Assembly (NCBI GenBank): GCA_012033335.1 | Contig: JAAURB010000016.1 | Location: forward strand, 1 to 64,000 | Source: Oscillatoriales cyanobacterium RM2_1_1 | GTDB lineage: Bacteria > Cyanobacteriota > Cyanobacteriia > Cyanobacteriales > Microcoleaceae | DNA: 64,000 bases | Direction: 5' to 3' | The notes under the pieces: model-generated | What the model saw: the letters and a program-made list of their open reading frames with translations, nothing else | What the model was told of the DNA's origin: nothing | The model's database searches: none | Shown here: in pieces, positions 8,339-18,031 of the stretch | Position numbering within the stretch: the first letter of the stretch is position 1 | Layout of the letters: each line of letters starts with the position of its first letter | Position numbers and translations under genes: made by a program

Positions 8339-10273
8339 CTAGGCTAGCGGTGAATCTAATTGCTCGACGGTTTCTCTCAAGGGTGCCGGAGATCGATTAG
8401 AGCGGTATTTCTGCCACCACACCGCTAGTCCTATCCCTAAAGCAAGCAATAAAATTCCTAGAATAATCAATGTCCAGGTCGGTCTGCGGGGTTGAGCTTT
8501 GGCAGCGGGAATACCTATCGTATCCCCAGCCGAGTCATCATACATCAAGGCTCTCGAGGCTTCGGTTAGTTCTATCTCAGGCTCCCAAACCGTTGGTTTT
8601 TCTGGCACCTCACTCAAAACCACTCTCTGAAGCGAAACTCCGCAATACGTCAGAACTACGGAAACATTATCCCGGCCATTTTGAGTATTTGCCAAGTCAA
8701 TCCACTCCCGGACGGCAGCCTCCAGGGATTTTTGACCAGCGAGAATCTTTGGAGCAAATTCACTCCAGGATTTCTCCACCCAATCATGGTCACTCAAGCC
8801 ATCGGAACACAACAACAACACTCCATCTTCTTCAATGATCAAGCGCTGAACCATCGGAGTCAAAAACCTGGCTTCACGGGTTCCCAGAGCTTGGGTTAGA
8901 GCGCCAGCATCCGGGCATTGCAGGGCCTCCCGGTAAAAACTGCGGCCCGTGACCACCTCCCGGGTCGTCACACTGTCATCTACGGTTAGCCGCTGACAGG
9001 TTTCCCGAGTCATCCAGTAGGCTCGACTATCCCCCACATTCATAATGTAGAGTTCATGGGTATTGCGCCGTTCTGAACCGACTGAACCCAGGGTTTGGGG
9101 CAGTTGCAGAGCCATGACCAGGGTGGTTCCCATGCGGCTTTTGGCCGAGCGCCCCTGCTCATTATTCTGGGCGGCGATCACATTGTTGACGACCAAGGCA
9201 ATTTCTTGGAGCTGACTGATGACAAGCTCTGGAGCATAGAGTTCATCTTGAATCGTAATCTCCTCAATAAAGCTATAAACCAGGGGCTTAATCGACTGAA
9301 CAGCAAGCTGAGCGGCAATTTCACCCCCGTCATGCCCCCCTACCCCATCACAGACTATGCTGAGGTAGGGAATCAAACGATTATCAGGGTAGGTTGGATG
9401 GGGCTCTAACTCTTCCAAGGTGGGATAGCAACTATCTTCGTTGTGCGATCGCCCGGGCCCTGAATCAGTCGCCCCGACAACAGACAAGTGCAAGGGGAGT
9501 TTGGCAGCCTGTTCCAGGAGTAACTGATTGAGGAGTTGAGTCACCTCTAGGGGATCAGGATTCCCCTGCATCAGGGTTTGAATCTCTTGTAATCGCTTCC
9601 GCACTGATTCTTGAGAAGTCTCAATGAACGCGGCCCAAGCCTCTGCCAAATCCCGAAGCGTGGGCTGAATTCGGCCCAGGTGCAGCTCCCGTAGCCGAAT
9701 CCGCCATCCCTCAACCCGCAAATTGTCCTTGACAAATAAACTATAAGTTGCCCCTTGTTCTGCTAAAGGAGTCCAGAGTTGGAGCATTTGCCAGAGCCAG
9801 TACACTTGACGAGTCACCGTTGCTTTGGGCCAGGACTCCACCAGAGATGGCAATAGGGAACCATTGTGATCGACCGGAATATTCTCCAGGAGCAAAATAT
9901 CGATACCATTCGGGGAGGTGCCGAATGGATAGACTCCATAGGCTTGGGGAAGATGAAGGTGATGGGAGTAGAGATGAAGATAGGGCAGATAGGGATTGGA
10001 CAGGGCATCTGGCATCAGGGGCAAAATGCCGGGTTTCGTATCTAGCCAGACCTGAGAATGCATGACATAGTAGCGATTGCCAATCAGTTGTCCGGGTTGG
10101 ATGGCCGTTCCCTCTAATCCAACTGCCCAGAGATAACGATAGGGAATTGGGCTATGACATGTCTGACAATCCCGATCCCCCAGATGATTTTGGGGTTGGG
10201 TACAGGTTGGGTTGGTGCAGTAAATCGGTAGAGGGGATGTACTGCTAATTTGAACCAGCTTTTCTAGAGACAC
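8339..10273 (-). CDS. PP2C-type protein phosphatase with zinc ribbon and membrane anchor
   Basis: This 644-residue protein has three parts. Residues 19-39 hold four cysteines as CxxxxC and CxxC (YCTNPTC, CQTCH), a likely zinc ribbon. Residues 260-540 are a PP2C phosphatase with metal-binding motifs SHNEDSC, VCDGVGGHDGG, MNVGDSRAYW, LLCSDGLSDHDW and GRDNVSVVL. A C-terminal segment around 596-615 (WTLIILGILLLALGIGLAVW) anchors it in the membrane, leaving a short basic tail. It should dephosphorylate Ser/Thr phosphoproteins in the cytoplasm opposite eukaryotic-type kinases; no kinase is adjacent. The start is GTG at 10273, which places the zinc ribbon intact, but no clear ribosome-binding site was seen. 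Confidence 0.88.
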   Translation of the reverse strand: MSLEKLVQISSTSPLPIYCTNPTCTQPQNHLGDRDCQTCHSPIPYRYLWAVGLEGTAIQPGQLIGNRYYVMHSQVWLDTKPGILPLMPDALSNPYLPYLHLYSHHLHLPQAYGVYPFGTSPNGIDILLLENIPVDHNGSLLPSLVESWPKATVTRQVYWLWQMLQLWTPLAEQGATYSLFVKDNLRVEGWRIRLRELHLGRIQPTLRDLAEAWAAFIETSQESVRKRLQEIQTLMQGNPDPLEVTQLLNQLLLEQAAKLPLHLSVVGATDSGPGRSHNEDSCYPTLEELEPHPTYPDNRLIPYLSIVCDGVGGHDGGEIAAQLAVQSIKPLVYSFIEEITIQDELYAPELVISQLQEIALVVNNVIAAQNNEQGRSAKSRMGTTLVMALQLPQTLGSVGSERRNTHELYIMNVGDSRAYWMTRETCQRLTVDDSVTTREVVTGRSFYREALQCPDAGALTQALGTREARFLTPMVQRLIIEEDGVLLLCSDGLSDHDWVEKSWSEFAPKILAGQKSLEAAVREWIDLANTQNGRDNVSVVLTYCGVSLQRVVLSEVPEKPTVWEPEIELTEASRALMYDDSAGDTIGIPAAKAQPRRPTWTLIILGILLLALGIGLAVWWQKYRSNRSPAPLRETVEQLDSPLA

Positions 10274-10488
10274 TCTAAAGACTTATTGCTGAAGAACTCG
10301 ACGTGCAAAATTTCAAAAATAAAATTCAAGGCTAAAATGATTGTAGCGCTTGATGTTCTCTCTGTTACGTACCCTGCAATACACCTGCCTGAGAGTTGTC
10401 CCCGAGGGTTGTCCCTGAGAGTTACCGGTGAACAGCACTGGCTCAGCCCTGATGTCATCAGTTTTTATCTCCTTCCCCTGCTGAAATC

Positions 10489-10922
10489 ATGTTACTCAAC
10501 TTAACAATTCTTTGGCTGATTGCGGGCACATCCCTTTGTCTCTTGGAGCTATTTGTCCCCACGGCTTTTGTTGAGTTTATGATGGGGTTAAGTGCTTTTG
10601 CTGTGGCTGGGATTTCTCTGGTGCTTCCTTCTCCTCCCTTGCAAGTGGCCCTTTGGTTGATCCTATCTGTCGGGTCAATTGCCACTACACGGCGGCTTTT
10701 GCCCCATCGAGTCGTTCGATTGATTGAAGATGCTAAGGAGGCTGAAACCTTAACAGAGATGGTACCGGGTCAGGCCGGTCGAGTCGTGTATGAAGGGATT
10801 TCCTGGCGCGCCAAACTCGATGAGGGCTGGAGTGAGGCGATCGCCCTCAACAACCGGTCATTGTGGTCAGACGGGAGGGTAATACCCTGATTGTTGTCCC
10901 TGAAAGATTTCTGGGATCCTAG
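10489..10922 (+). CDS. NfeD-family membrane protein, frameshifted near C-terminus
   Basis: Two to three N-terminal membrane segments (residues 1-70) precede a small OB-fold domain (GQAGRVVYEGISWRAKLDEG), the usual short NfeD architecture. As given the frame ends at 10890. Inserting one C in aacaacc at about 10848-10852 gives ALNQPVIVVRREGNTLIVVP, which is the normal NfeD ending, with a stop at 10922 and 144 residues. NfeD proteins partner with SPFH/stomatin proteins, and one follows about 420 bases downstream on the same strand. The pair is thought to organise membrane microdomains. Confidence 0.8.
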
Positions 10923-11338
10923 GGCGAAGTAGAGATGTGGCATCTGGATGAAAACGGAAAAAGCTAATGAAAGCTAATCTATTGACTAACTCTATTGACA
11001 AAGTGAAGTCAGGTTTTTCTGGATTATTACTGGATTATTATCTGTGTTATCGGCTTAGACTTAAGTTTTGGTTTCAGAAATTGGTGAATTTTGAACTGTA
11101 GATTCGGGGAGTAATATTGGGGAGTAGTGGGGGAGTACTTAGAAGTTTAACAAGTTGCCTCAGCCCAAATCTAGGAGAAAGAGAATCTGGTTTAATCTTT
11201 GGTAGACCATTATCGTGTGGATAGAGGGTAGTAATGCCTGGTTATCAATTTTTAAACTTTTAAACGATTTTCTCCCCAGATTGTTGTTATTAATATCACT
11301 AGAATATCACTGAAAAATATCCTGAGAGGTTAATTCAA
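10923..11338. other. Intergenic region between NfeD and SPFH genes
   Basis: No gene seen. It has short local duplications (tggattattactggattatta near 11020-11040; gggagtaatattggggagtag near 11107-11127). The length suggests the SPFH gene has its own promoter, but no clear promoter motif was identified. Confidence 0.4.
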
Positions 11339-12277
11339 ATGGAACAATTTTTTTTACTGCTTTTCCTGGCCCTGGGGGGATCTGCCCTGGCTGGCGGCGT
11401 TAAAGTCGTGAATCAGGGAGATGAGGCCCTGGTAGAAACCCTGGGAAAATATAACGGTCGTAAACTCAAGCCCGGATTGAGTATTGTGACTCCTTTTCTA
11501 GATCGGGTGGCCTATCGCCAGACCGTACGAGAGCAGGTTTTAGATATTCCCCCCCAGCAATGTATTACCCGCGACAACGTTTCGATTAGTGTTGATGCGG
11601 TGGTGTATTGGCGGATCATGGATCTGGAAAAAGCCTGTTATAAAGTGGCTACCTTAGTTCCAGCCATGGAAAACCTGGTGCGGACTCAGATTCGCTCTGA
11701 AATGGGAAAACTCGAACTCGATCAAACCTTCACTGCCCGGACTGAGGTGAATGAGATGCTGTTGCGGGAACTCGATATTGCTACTGATCCCTGGGGTGTG
11801 AAGGTGACCCGGGTAGAGCTCAGGGACATCTGCCCGGCGAAAGCTGTCATGGATGCCATGGAACTTCAGATGTCAGCCGAGCGCAAAAAACGGGCGGCAA
11901 TTTTGAATTCTGAAGGGGAGCGGGAGTCTGCGGTCAACTCCGCCCGAGGGAAGGCCGAAGCTCAGATCCTCGATGCCGAAGCCCATCAAAAAGCCATGAT
12001 CCTGCGGGCTCAGGCAGAGCGACAGGCCCAGGTACTCAAAGCCCATGCCACCGCAGAGGCGTTGCAGATCTTAACCAAAGCTCTGGGTAGTGAGGCGAAA
12101 GCTCAAGATGCATTGCAATTCCTACTGGCTCAACATTACATCGAGATGGGGGCCACTATTGGTAAGAGTGATAGCAGCAAGATCATGTTCATGGATCCCC
12201 GCAGTATCCCGGCAACCTTGGAGGGGATGAAAGCGATTGTGGGGGATCAGAGCTTGCAGAGCGAACATCATGGCTAA
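11339..12277 (+). CDS. SPFH/stomatin-like band 7 protein
   Basis: This 312-residue protein has an N-terminal membrane segment ([16 protein letters not shown]), then a band 7 domain (about 22-185: [37 protein letters not shown]) and an alanine/glutamate-rich helical flotillin-like part (190-250: [19 protein letters not shown]). It belongs to the QmcA/slipin group, which oligomerises in membranes and is linked to NfeD; an NfeD gene lies upstream. The ATG follows a taattcaa stretch with gagagg at 11323-11328 as a plausible ribosome-binding site. The function is scaffold-like by family, not enzymatic. Confidence 0.9.
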   Translation: MEQFFLLLFLALGGSALAGGVKVVNQGDEALVETLGKYNGRKLKPGLSIVTPFLDRVAYRQTVREQVLDIPPQQCITRDNVSISVDAVVYWRIMDLEKACYKVATLVPAMENLVRTQIRSEMGKLELDQTFTARTEVNEMLLRELDIATDPWGVKVTRVELRDICPAKAVMDAMELQMSAERKKRAAILNSEGERESAVNSARGKAEAQILDAEAHQKAMILRAQAERQAQVLKAHATAEALQILTKALGSEAKAQDALQFLLAQHYIEMGATIGKSDSSKIMFMDPRSIPATLEGMKAIVGDQSLQSEHHG

Positions 12278-12383
12278 TCAGACTCAAGGGTGGGTAATCG
12301 ACTCCCTCCTGAAATCTGTGCTCACCAGTCCAGGAAGCGCTATAGTGATATGTCAGAGAGATTAAAATACAAGGAGTTTTAAC

Positions 12384-12500
12384 GTGGTAGAACCATTGCT
12401 TTCTGGCATTGTATTGGGTTTAATTGCAGTGACTCTGCTGGGCCTGTTCTTCAAGGCTTACCAGCAATATCGTCGGGGCAATCAACTGAATATTGATTAA
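12384..12500 (+). CDS. petG: Cytochrome b6f complex subunit 5 (PetG)
   Basis: A 38-codon gene starting GTG at 12384 encodes one membrane span ([20 protein letters not shown]) followed by [14 protein letters not shown], matching the PetG pattern of cyanobacteria and plastids (EPLL.GIVLGLI.VTL.GLF..AY.QY.RGN). An aaggag ribosome-binding site at 12371-12376 lies 7 bases before the GTG. PetG is needed for assembly and stability of the b6f complex in the thylakoid membrane. It stands alone 107 bases after the SPFH gene. Confidence 0.95.
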   Translation: MVEPLLSGIVLGLIAVTLLGLFFKAYQQYRRGNQLNID

Positions 12501-12626
12501 TTCTTAACCCACCACTGACTAACATTTGATTAATCTTTTTGAGTCATCTTCAACTCAAGCGGTTTTGATGTATTAGTGTTGATCGCGATAGTCTGACCTA
12601 AATTCTAAGTTCAGCTAGTTTGATTC

Positions 12627-12660
12627 ATTAGAGAGACGTTCAACTGAACGCCTCTCTAAT
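12627..12660. terminator. Strong hairpin downstream of petG
   Basis: The arms attagagag and ctctctaat, plus inner arms cgttc and gaacg, form a nearly perfect stem of 14 pairs with a four-base loop. There is no clear T-run after it. It may end petG transcription or stabilise the petG transcript, and it also faces the end of the minus-strand SH3 gene. Confidence 0.5.
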
Positions 12661-12752
12661 ACTTAAGACTTTATTCGAGACTTTACTTGAGATTATTTCA
12701 GAATAAGCTCCTGATTCTTGGAGGAAATTAGCCCATTACTAAGGACCCATGA

Positions 12753-13631
12753 TCAAGGGCACATGATCAAGGTATTGGTTGAGATAAACCCGGCAACCGG
12801 TTCGGTGATTTCAATCCAGTTACGAGGCTCATTGTCCGGATCAGGAATTGCCTTATATCCTTTAACCAGGGTTACTGTTTCCCCCGATGGCACTCCTCCA
12901 ACCTGTTCAGAGGTGCGAGAAGGCTTGGCTCGAACCACAACACCCCGAGGAGCAGCTCGCCGATCAATCCGTCGGCAAAGATTAGCGATTGATTCTGGGG
13001 GTTTACTTTCTGGAGGTTTAGATTCCGGGGGTTTAGATTCTGGGGGTTTACTTTCTGGAGGTTTAGATTCCGGGGGTTTAGTAGCAGTATCCCCAGAACA
13101 ATAAACCAGATTACTACGCCCTCCTGGATAGCCATTGGAGACAAATCCCTTAACCGGTGCTGTAATTTCAATCCAGTTCCGACCTTCTGGGCCGCGAATA
13201 CTTTGATAGCCTTCCACCAGCATGACTCGTTGGTTGTAAGCCACCCCCCCAATCACTGGGGAATTGGGGGTGGGCCGTTCTTTCACCGCTAATCCCCGAG
13301 GCTCAAACACCTGACGACAGAGAGAACTGGCGGCTTGTGGGGCCTGCTGGGTAGCAGGTTGGGGCTTCTCGGTGTCAGTCTGAGGGGTTTCTTCAGAACT
13401 GTCCTTGGGTTTTTCTTCCGTTGTTGCTTCTGGTTTTTCTTCAGGTTGCGCTTCTGGGGTTTCTTCTGTTGTCGCTTCGGGTTTCTCCTGAGCTTCTGGC
13501 TGGGCTTGGGTTATCGGTTGGGCAGAGGAACTTGAGGGCTGATCCAGGGCGATCGCCGCTCCCAGTTCAGTTCCAAAAGGCACGGTCAACAGCATGACTA
13601 ATCCTAATCCCAGGGGATTCAACTTTTTCAT
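12753..13631 (-). CDS. Exported protein with two SH3-like domains
   Basis: A 292-residue protein with a signal peptide (MKKLNPLGLGLVMLLTVPFG, cleavage near residue 28), a low-complexity linker rich in Glu/Pro/Thr (about 35-95, repeats like EKPEATTEE), a first bacterial SH3-like domain (about 103-178: LCRQVFEPRGLAVKERPTPN ... GRNWIEITAPVKGFVSNGY), a KPPES spacer repeated six times (about 188-217), and a second SH3-like domain (about 220-291) ending IMCP. SH3b domains bind cell-wall or other peptides, so an envelope role is likely. No catalytic domain is present. Both domains keep paired cysteines near their ends, suggesting disulfides outside the cytoplasm. Confidence 0.82.
   Translation of the reverse strand: MKKLNPLGLGLVMLLTVPFGTELGAAIALDQPSSSSAQPITQAQPEAQEKPEATTEETPEAQPEEKPEATTEEKPKDSSEETPQTDTEKPQPATQQAPQAASSLCRQVFEPRGLAVKERPTPNSPVIGGVAYNQRVMLVEGYQSIRGPEGRNWIEITAPVKGFVSNGYPGGRSNLVYCSGDTATKPPESKPPESKPPESKPPESKPPESKPPESIANLCRRIDRRAAPRGVVVRAKPSRTSEQVGGVPSGETVTLVKGYKAIPDPDNEPRNWIEITEPVAGFISTNTLIMCP
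12989..13078 (-). repeat. 15-bp tandem repeat coding for KPPES
   Basis: Six direct copies of a 15-base unit (plus-strand form ggtttagattccggg, with variants ggtttactttctgga) encode the KPPES spacer between the two SH3 domains. Copy number could vary by slippage. Confidence 0.85.
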
Positions 13632-13713
13632 CCGTTCAACTCCTTATTTGCACCATGAATGAGGATCTTTAGAGATCCATAGCAATCTCGAATCAATCAT
13701 AAGAAAACCGAAG

Positions 13714-13788
13714 AGAGGTTTGGGGACGAACCCAAGGAGGGGTACTGTGCCTCCACCCTTCTGATCAAGCATGTCTGATTGCTATGTC
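13714..13788. repeat. Possible dispersed repeat, copy 2
   Basis: It resembles 255-352 in order of blocks: ggtttggggacgaaccc, aggggtactgtgcctccaccc and tctgattgctatgtc. It lies between two minus-strand genes. Similarity is partial. Confidence 0.3.
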
Positions 13789-13845
13789 TTTAGAAAGATA
13801 TCGTTAGACATCTTTACTTTAGAAATCTATTCAAAGTAAAGACGT

Positions 13846-14847
13846 CTAGAATTGTCGCAGAAAGCGGAGATCACTGGTATAAACTCGACGAATATCATCC
13901 AATTGATGCAATACCATGGCAAACCGCTCGACTCCAAACCCCGCCGCGAACCCTGTATATTTTTCAGGGTCATAGCCCACGGCCTGCATCACATTCGGAT
14001 CCACCATGCCACAGCCCAAGACTTCGAGCCAGCGACCCTGCCACTGCAAATCGACCTCCGCCGAGGGTTCCGTGAAGGGAAAATAGCTGGCCCGAAACCG
14101 CACAGGTAAATCCCCAAACATCTGCCGGAGAAATTCTTTAATCGTTCCCTTCAGGTCAGTAAACCGCAAACCCTCATCGACCGCGAGTAGCTCAATTTGA
14201 TGAAATACGGCGGCATGGGTGGCATCTACCGTATCCCGACGGTAAACTCGTCCCGGTGCAATCACCCGGATGGGGGGTTGGTGCTGCTCCATATAGCGAA
14301 TCTGTACCGGTGAGGTGTGGGTACGCAACAGGTTGCCATCGGGCAGGTAAAAGGTATCCTGCATATCCCGAGCCGGATGATCAGGGGGCATATTCAATGC
14401 TGCAAAGTTGTAATAGTCCGTTTCCATTTCGGGCCCGGTGGAAACGGTGTAGCCCAGTCCGACAAAAATATCTAAAGTGCGGTCAATTAAACCATTCAGG
14501 GGATGAATTTGACCCTGGAGACGATACACTCCAGGCATGGTGACATCCAGGGTTTCGGTTTGGAGTTTGGCCTCAAGCTGAGCATTGATCAGAGCAGTGC
14601 GCTTTTCATCTAAGTAGGTCTGAACCAATTCTTTCACCTCATTGGCTAAGGCTCCAATCCGAGGGCGATCGCCCGCATCAAGTTTGCCCATGGCCCCCAA
14701 GACCCCGGAAAGCTTGCCTTTTTTCCCCAGGTAGCTCACCCGAAGTTGTTCGAGGTCATCTAAGGTTTGGCATTCAGTTACGGCAGCTTGAGCATTCTGG
14801 CCTAGCTCCTGGAGTTGAGCCTCTAGATCAGTCACTTGAATCGTCAT
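13846..14847 (-). CDS. pheS: Phenylalanine-tRNA ligase alpha subunit
   Basis: PheS forms with PheT the heterotetramer charging tRNA-Phe. At 333 residues it is full length: an N-terminal coiled coil (1-85), then the class II catalytic core with [14 protein letters not shown], the motif 2 region [20 protein letters not shown], and motif 3 [20 protein letters not shown] near the C-terminus. The ATG at 14847 begins [12 protein letters not shown]. pheT is not in the window, so the two subunits are unlinked, as is common in cyanobacteria. Confidence 0.96.
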   Translation of the reverse strand: MTIQVTDLEAQLQELGQNAQAAVTECQTLDDLEQLRVSYLGKKGKLSGVLGAMGKLDAGDRPRIGALANEVKELVQTYLDEKRTALINAQLEAKLQTETLDVTMPGVYRLQGQIHPLNGLIDRTLDIFVGLGYTVSTGPEMETDYYNFAALNMPPDHPARDMQDTFYLPDGNLLRTHTSPVQIRYMEQHQPPIRVIAPGRVYRRDTVDATHAAVFHQIELLAVDEGLRFTDLKGTIKEFLRQMFGDLPVRFRASYFPFTEPSAEVDLQWQGRWLEVLGCGMVDPNVMQAVGYDPEKYTGFAAGFGVERFAMVLHQLDDIRRVYTSDLRFLRQF

Positions 14848-14996
14848 TTTAGACTTCAGCTTTGAACAACGTTTAACTTGATAACTTTAACTTGAACGTT
14901 AAGACAATCAAACAAAAGGCTTACCATAAGATTACCTTGTTCCAGGGAAAACAGGGGTAGATAGTAGACAAAGTTAAGAGCAGAATTAAAGAATAG

Positions 14997-15794
14997 ATGA
15001 AACTTTTAATTAGCAACGATGATGGCGTTTTTGCCAAAGGTATCCGCAGTCTGGCTAATCACTTAGCGGAAGCGGGTCATGATGTTACGGTCGTCTGTCC
15101 TGATCAGGAGCGTTCAGCTACCGGTCACGGCTTAACCTTGCATCAACCAATCCGTGCAGAAATCGTTGAAGCCGTGTTTCATCCTACGGTCAGAGCCTGG
15201 GCTTGTTCTGGAACCCCAGCGGATTGTGTCAAGCTGGCCCTGTTTGGTTTGCTCCATGAGCGCCCTGATTTTGTCCTGGCTGGGGTGAATCATGGGCCTA
15301 ACCTAGGAACTGATGTGCTTTATTCTGGGACAGTTTCGGCTGCGATGGAGGGCATGATTGAAGGGATTCCTAGTATTGCCTTTAGTTTGGCCAACTATGG
15401 CTCCCGGGAGTTTACTCCAGCCGTAAAGTTTGCTCAGGCTTTGCTAGCCCAATTTGAACATCAACCCTTATCCCAGGCGATGTTATTGAATATCAATATC
15501 CCAGCCGTTGAGGGAGCTGAGATTCAGGGGGTCACCCTGGCCCGTCAGGGCATCCGACGCTATATTGATACCTTTGAGAAGCGAGTAGATCCCAGGGGCA
15601 AGATTTATTACTGGTTGGCTGGAGAAGTGCTAGAAGACATAGAGCAGGCGAAAGACCCTGATCTGGCCACCCAAATTCCCACAGATGTAGAGGCGGTTCG
15701 GGAGAATTACATCGCGATTACCCCTTTGCAGTATAATCTCACCTGCATCACTGGGTTAAAAAATTTGCAAGGCAGAACCTTTGAAAAAGATTAA
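14997..15794 (+). CDS. surE: 5'/3'-nucleotidase SurE
   Basis: SurE hydrolyses nucleoside monophosphates and is linked to stationary-phase survival and repair. The metal site is visible: [12 protein letters not shown] at the N-terminus, then [12 protein letters not shown] and [17 protein letters not shown] (metal-binding Asn). The 265-residue length is normal. It is divergent from pheS, with 149 bases between them for both promoters. Confidence 0.95.
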   Translation: MKLLISNDDGVFAKGIRSLANHLAEAGHDVTVVCPDQERSATGHGLTLHQPIRAEIVEAVFHPTVRAWACSGTPADCVKLALFGLLHERPDFVLAGVNHGPNLGTDVLYSGTVSAAMEGMIEGIPSIAFSLANYGSREFTPAVKFAQALLAQFEHQPLSQAMLLNINIPAVEGAEIQGVTLARQGIRRYIDTFEKRVDPRGKIYYWLAGEVLEDIEQAKDPDLATQIPTDVEAVRENYIAITPLQYNLTCITGLKNLQGRTFEKD

Positions 15795-15941
15795 TCTCCG
15801 TGTTTTCCAGGGTTCATTCCACAGTTAGTAGCGGTAGACTAGAAGAGGAAAGCGACAACATCGTAACTGCTTAGGTAACAGGTGCAGCTCATTTAAAGTG
15901 CAAACCTTAATCCACCTAAATCTACTCAGTGAACCCTTATT

Positions 15942-16319
15942 ATGAACGCTGATACTTTCAAGACCTACTCCGTCACCTGTCCAATTTGTCATCACACCAG
16001 TTTGCTGTCTTCTTTAGGCATGTTGGGTGGATTGTTTACCTGTCCCCATTGTCATACTCACTTTGTGATTAGCAAGAGTGGCAACTTCGTCCGAGATCCA
16101 TTCTGCTTACAGCGGTGGGCCATGGGCCAAATGTTACGCCGTCAGAGTCATCCGATTGCCCGGATTGTTCGGGATCTGCGCCTGACTCGAGGGCTATCTC
16201 TAGCGGTGGTGGTGAGTGGTCTTTTGTTTATCACATTGGCTGCAACTGGATTGAGTCAGCTCAACACTGGGCAACAGGTTCGACCTGAAGCAGTTGAATC
16301 CATCGACGATCAATCTTAA
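15942..16319 (+). CDS. Small zinc-ribbon membrane protein, unknown
   Basis: This 125-residue protein starts with two CxxC pairs 20 residues apart (CPICHHTS ... CPHCHTHFVIS), a typical zinc ribbon, followed by a basic middle and one membrane segment (LAVVVSGLLFITLAATGL, about 90-107). I do not recognise a named family. It might be a membrane-tethered nucleic acid- or protein-binding module. It follows surE on the same strand after 147 bases. Confidence 0.7.
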   Translation: MNADTFKTYSVTCPICHHTSLLSSLGMLGGLFTCPHCHTHFVISKSGNFVRDPFCLQRWAMGQMLRRQSHPIARIVRDLRLTRGLSLAVVVSGLLFITLAATGLSQLNTGQQVRPEAVESIDDQS

Positions 16320-16328
16320 TTATTAAAG

Positions 16329-16817
16329 TCAGAGATAGGGAATTGGCATAGAAGTCTTCCTGACATACAGGGGATGTCGAGGTTGCCGCTGCCGGGTCAA
16401 TCCCAAACAGTCAGGTTGCAACTGCGGCGGGATCAAGCCCAATACCGTTTGACCCCGATTGAGCCAGATCCCATGATTTCCCCAAGCCAGGATCAATCGG
16501 TTACTAGACGCGATCGCCTCCAATAAATACCGGTCAGTCTCAGGGCCAATCGGATCAACAATCTGCTGTAAAATCCGAGGGCTAGAGGCGCAGTAGGCAA
16601 ATAGGTTAACCACGGCCAGGGAACCATAACCCCAGGATTGAGAGAACCCCAGGCATCGCCGAATAGTTGGATCATTGGTTTTACCATCTGCCCGACTAGG
16701 GTTGAGCATGATGAAAACGATATGGGGGTAGTCTGGGTTCCAGACTCGCCAAAGCAGGTAGCGGTACTGAGCTGAGCTATCAAATATCGCGCCGGAATCA
16801 AGCACAGGAATTGACAT
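16329..16817 (-). CDS. DUF1643 domain protein
   Basis: This 162-residue protein fits DUF1643: YRYLLWRVW, FIMLNPSRADGKTNDPTIRR, GYGSLAVVNLFAYCASSP and LILAWGNHG appear in order. Family function is unknown; members occur in bacteria and phages. I chose the ATG at 16817 (MSIPVLDSG) over an upstream TTG at 16841 because nothing supports the eight extra residues. Its 3' end faces the zinc-ribbon gene 9 bases away (convergent). Confidence 0.85.
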   Translation of the reverse strand: MSIPVLDSGAIFDSSAQYRYLLWRVWNPDYPHIVFIMLNPSRADGKTNDPTIRRCLGFSQSWGYGSLAVVNLFAYCASSPRILQQIVDPIGPETDRYLLEAIASSNRLILAWGNHGIWLNRGQTVLGLIPPQLQPDCLGLTRQRQPRHPLYVRKTSMPIPYL

Positions 16818-16936
16818 GACCACAAAATCTGCCTGAATCAATCTTAAAAGTTATCCCAGGCAGACTTTGTGGGTTAAAGCCATTCACCACTATGGTGGAG
16901 TTGGTCATAGAATCTGGCAAATCTCAGCCCAGATCC

Positions 16937-17437
16937 CTAGTCTAGAAAACCCATCAGCGTAAAAGGATCATCAATTTGATTAGAGGCAACCGGGCGGTTC
17001 ATCAACATCCCCGTCACATGGAGATCAACGGCTGCAACAGGTCGATGAGCTAAGGGGCCAGTCCCATCTACTGAATCCACCAAAACCACTGCCGAGGTAC
17101 TACTAGCCCTCATAATTGGACGATGGCCTCCCATCAACATCCCGACCACCTCCAGATTACTTTCTTCGATGGGGCGGTTTGGCATGAGTGCCGAGGGATG
17201 GAGCCGAATTTCAGTTGGGGCGGAATGCACTCCGCTTCCTGCGATCTTAGAGTCAGAGGCAAGTTCTAAATTGACTGGCTTGATTGCTTCTGCTCCTTGA
17301 CCATTTCCAACACCTTCTGTTTTGGTCGTATCACTAGTCATATCACTACTATCCTGCTGATGAATAAGTTTTTCCGACGACTGACGAGTCCGTCTGCTGG
17401 AAGTCGTTCTCCTTGCTGGGGAAGAGCTAGCAGCCAT
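16937..17437 (-). CDS. Cyanobacterial protein with repeated RP(I/V) motifs
   Basis: The N-terminal third of this 166-residue protein is basic and Ser/Thr-rich (SSPARRTTSSRRTRQSS). The second half holds about four imperfect 20-residue units built around R-P-(I/V)-x-x-S/D plus L-x-V-x-x-M/L (MPNRPIEESNLEVVGML, GGHRPIMRAS, LAHRPVAAVDLHVTGML, MNRPVASNQIDD), ending DDPFTLMGFLD. I recall conserved cyanobacterial hypotheticals with this pattern and the same ending, without a known function. No membrane segment or enzyme motif is visible. Confidence 0.7.
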   Translation of the reverse strand: MAASSSPARRTTSSRRTRQSSEKLIHQQDSSDMTSDTTKTEGVGNGQGAEAIKPVNLELASDSKIAGSGVHSAPTEIRLHPSALMPNRPIEESNLEVVGMLMGGHRPIMRASSTSAVVLVDSVDGTGPLAHRPVAAVDLHVTGMLMNRPVASNQIDDPFTLMGFLD

Positions 17438-17749
17438 GTTAAATACCTTGCTGAGTTGGCGGGGAACTATGGATGTCGATAATAAAGCTAAATCTCAAAA
17501 CCTTCGCTAAAGTTCTAAAACAATAGTTTCAAAACGATATTCCAAAATATTCAGAGCAAAAAACCGGTTTCCGAAACCCAAAAGCCGGAAAGAGATGTTT
17601 TTTTGACTGATCCTAAATAAATTATAAAGTGGGCTTGTCTCGAAGTAAATACCAGACAAAAAGATATCTTGCTGTTTGTAAAGTTTGTAAAGATAAGTAA
17701 ATCGTCAAGATAAGCAAAGCATATAATTCACTACCCATCGTTCGCGGAT

Positions 17750-17815
17750 GTAGGGCTTTTCAATCCCGTGAGGTATAGATACTCAGTAGCGTCAGAAATG
17801 CTGTAATCATTCAAT
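17750..17815 (+). repeat. MITE-like dispersed repeat, short copy 2
   Basis: It starts tagggcttttcaatcccgtg and ends agcgtcagaaatgctgtaat, matching both ends of the copies at 6260-6373 and 55461-55567 while lacking their central hairpin. Confidence 0.55.
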
Positions 17816-17904
17816 GTCGAAGTGGTCTTTGAAGATCCCAGTGCATTTTTGATCTTGAAGTCCAGAATCTTAAAACAGCTAGCTCCTTCCCCTGCTTTCC
17901 CAAA

Positions 17905-18031
17905 GGGCAAACGCACACTCAGCCAGCAAGGACTTTGAAGAGAATTGGTATAACCTGCAGAAATATACGGAAAATTTCGATCTAATCCTCTGCTCTGGGT
18001 AGATTAGACTGAAAATTTCAGCCTAATCCGC
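17905..18031 (+). repeat. Dispersed intergenic repeat B, copy 1
   Basis: About 125 bases from gggcaaacgcacactcagcc to cagcctaatccgc match, in inverted orientation, the segment 30652-30776. The core agccagcaaggactttgaag through acctgcagaaatatacgga is nearly identical. Both copies are intergenic. Confidence 0.8.

Noticed and set aside
12990-13078. CRISPR-like array
   Set aside because: Units are 15 bases, without spacers and in frame with the SH3 protein, so they are a coding tandem repeat.
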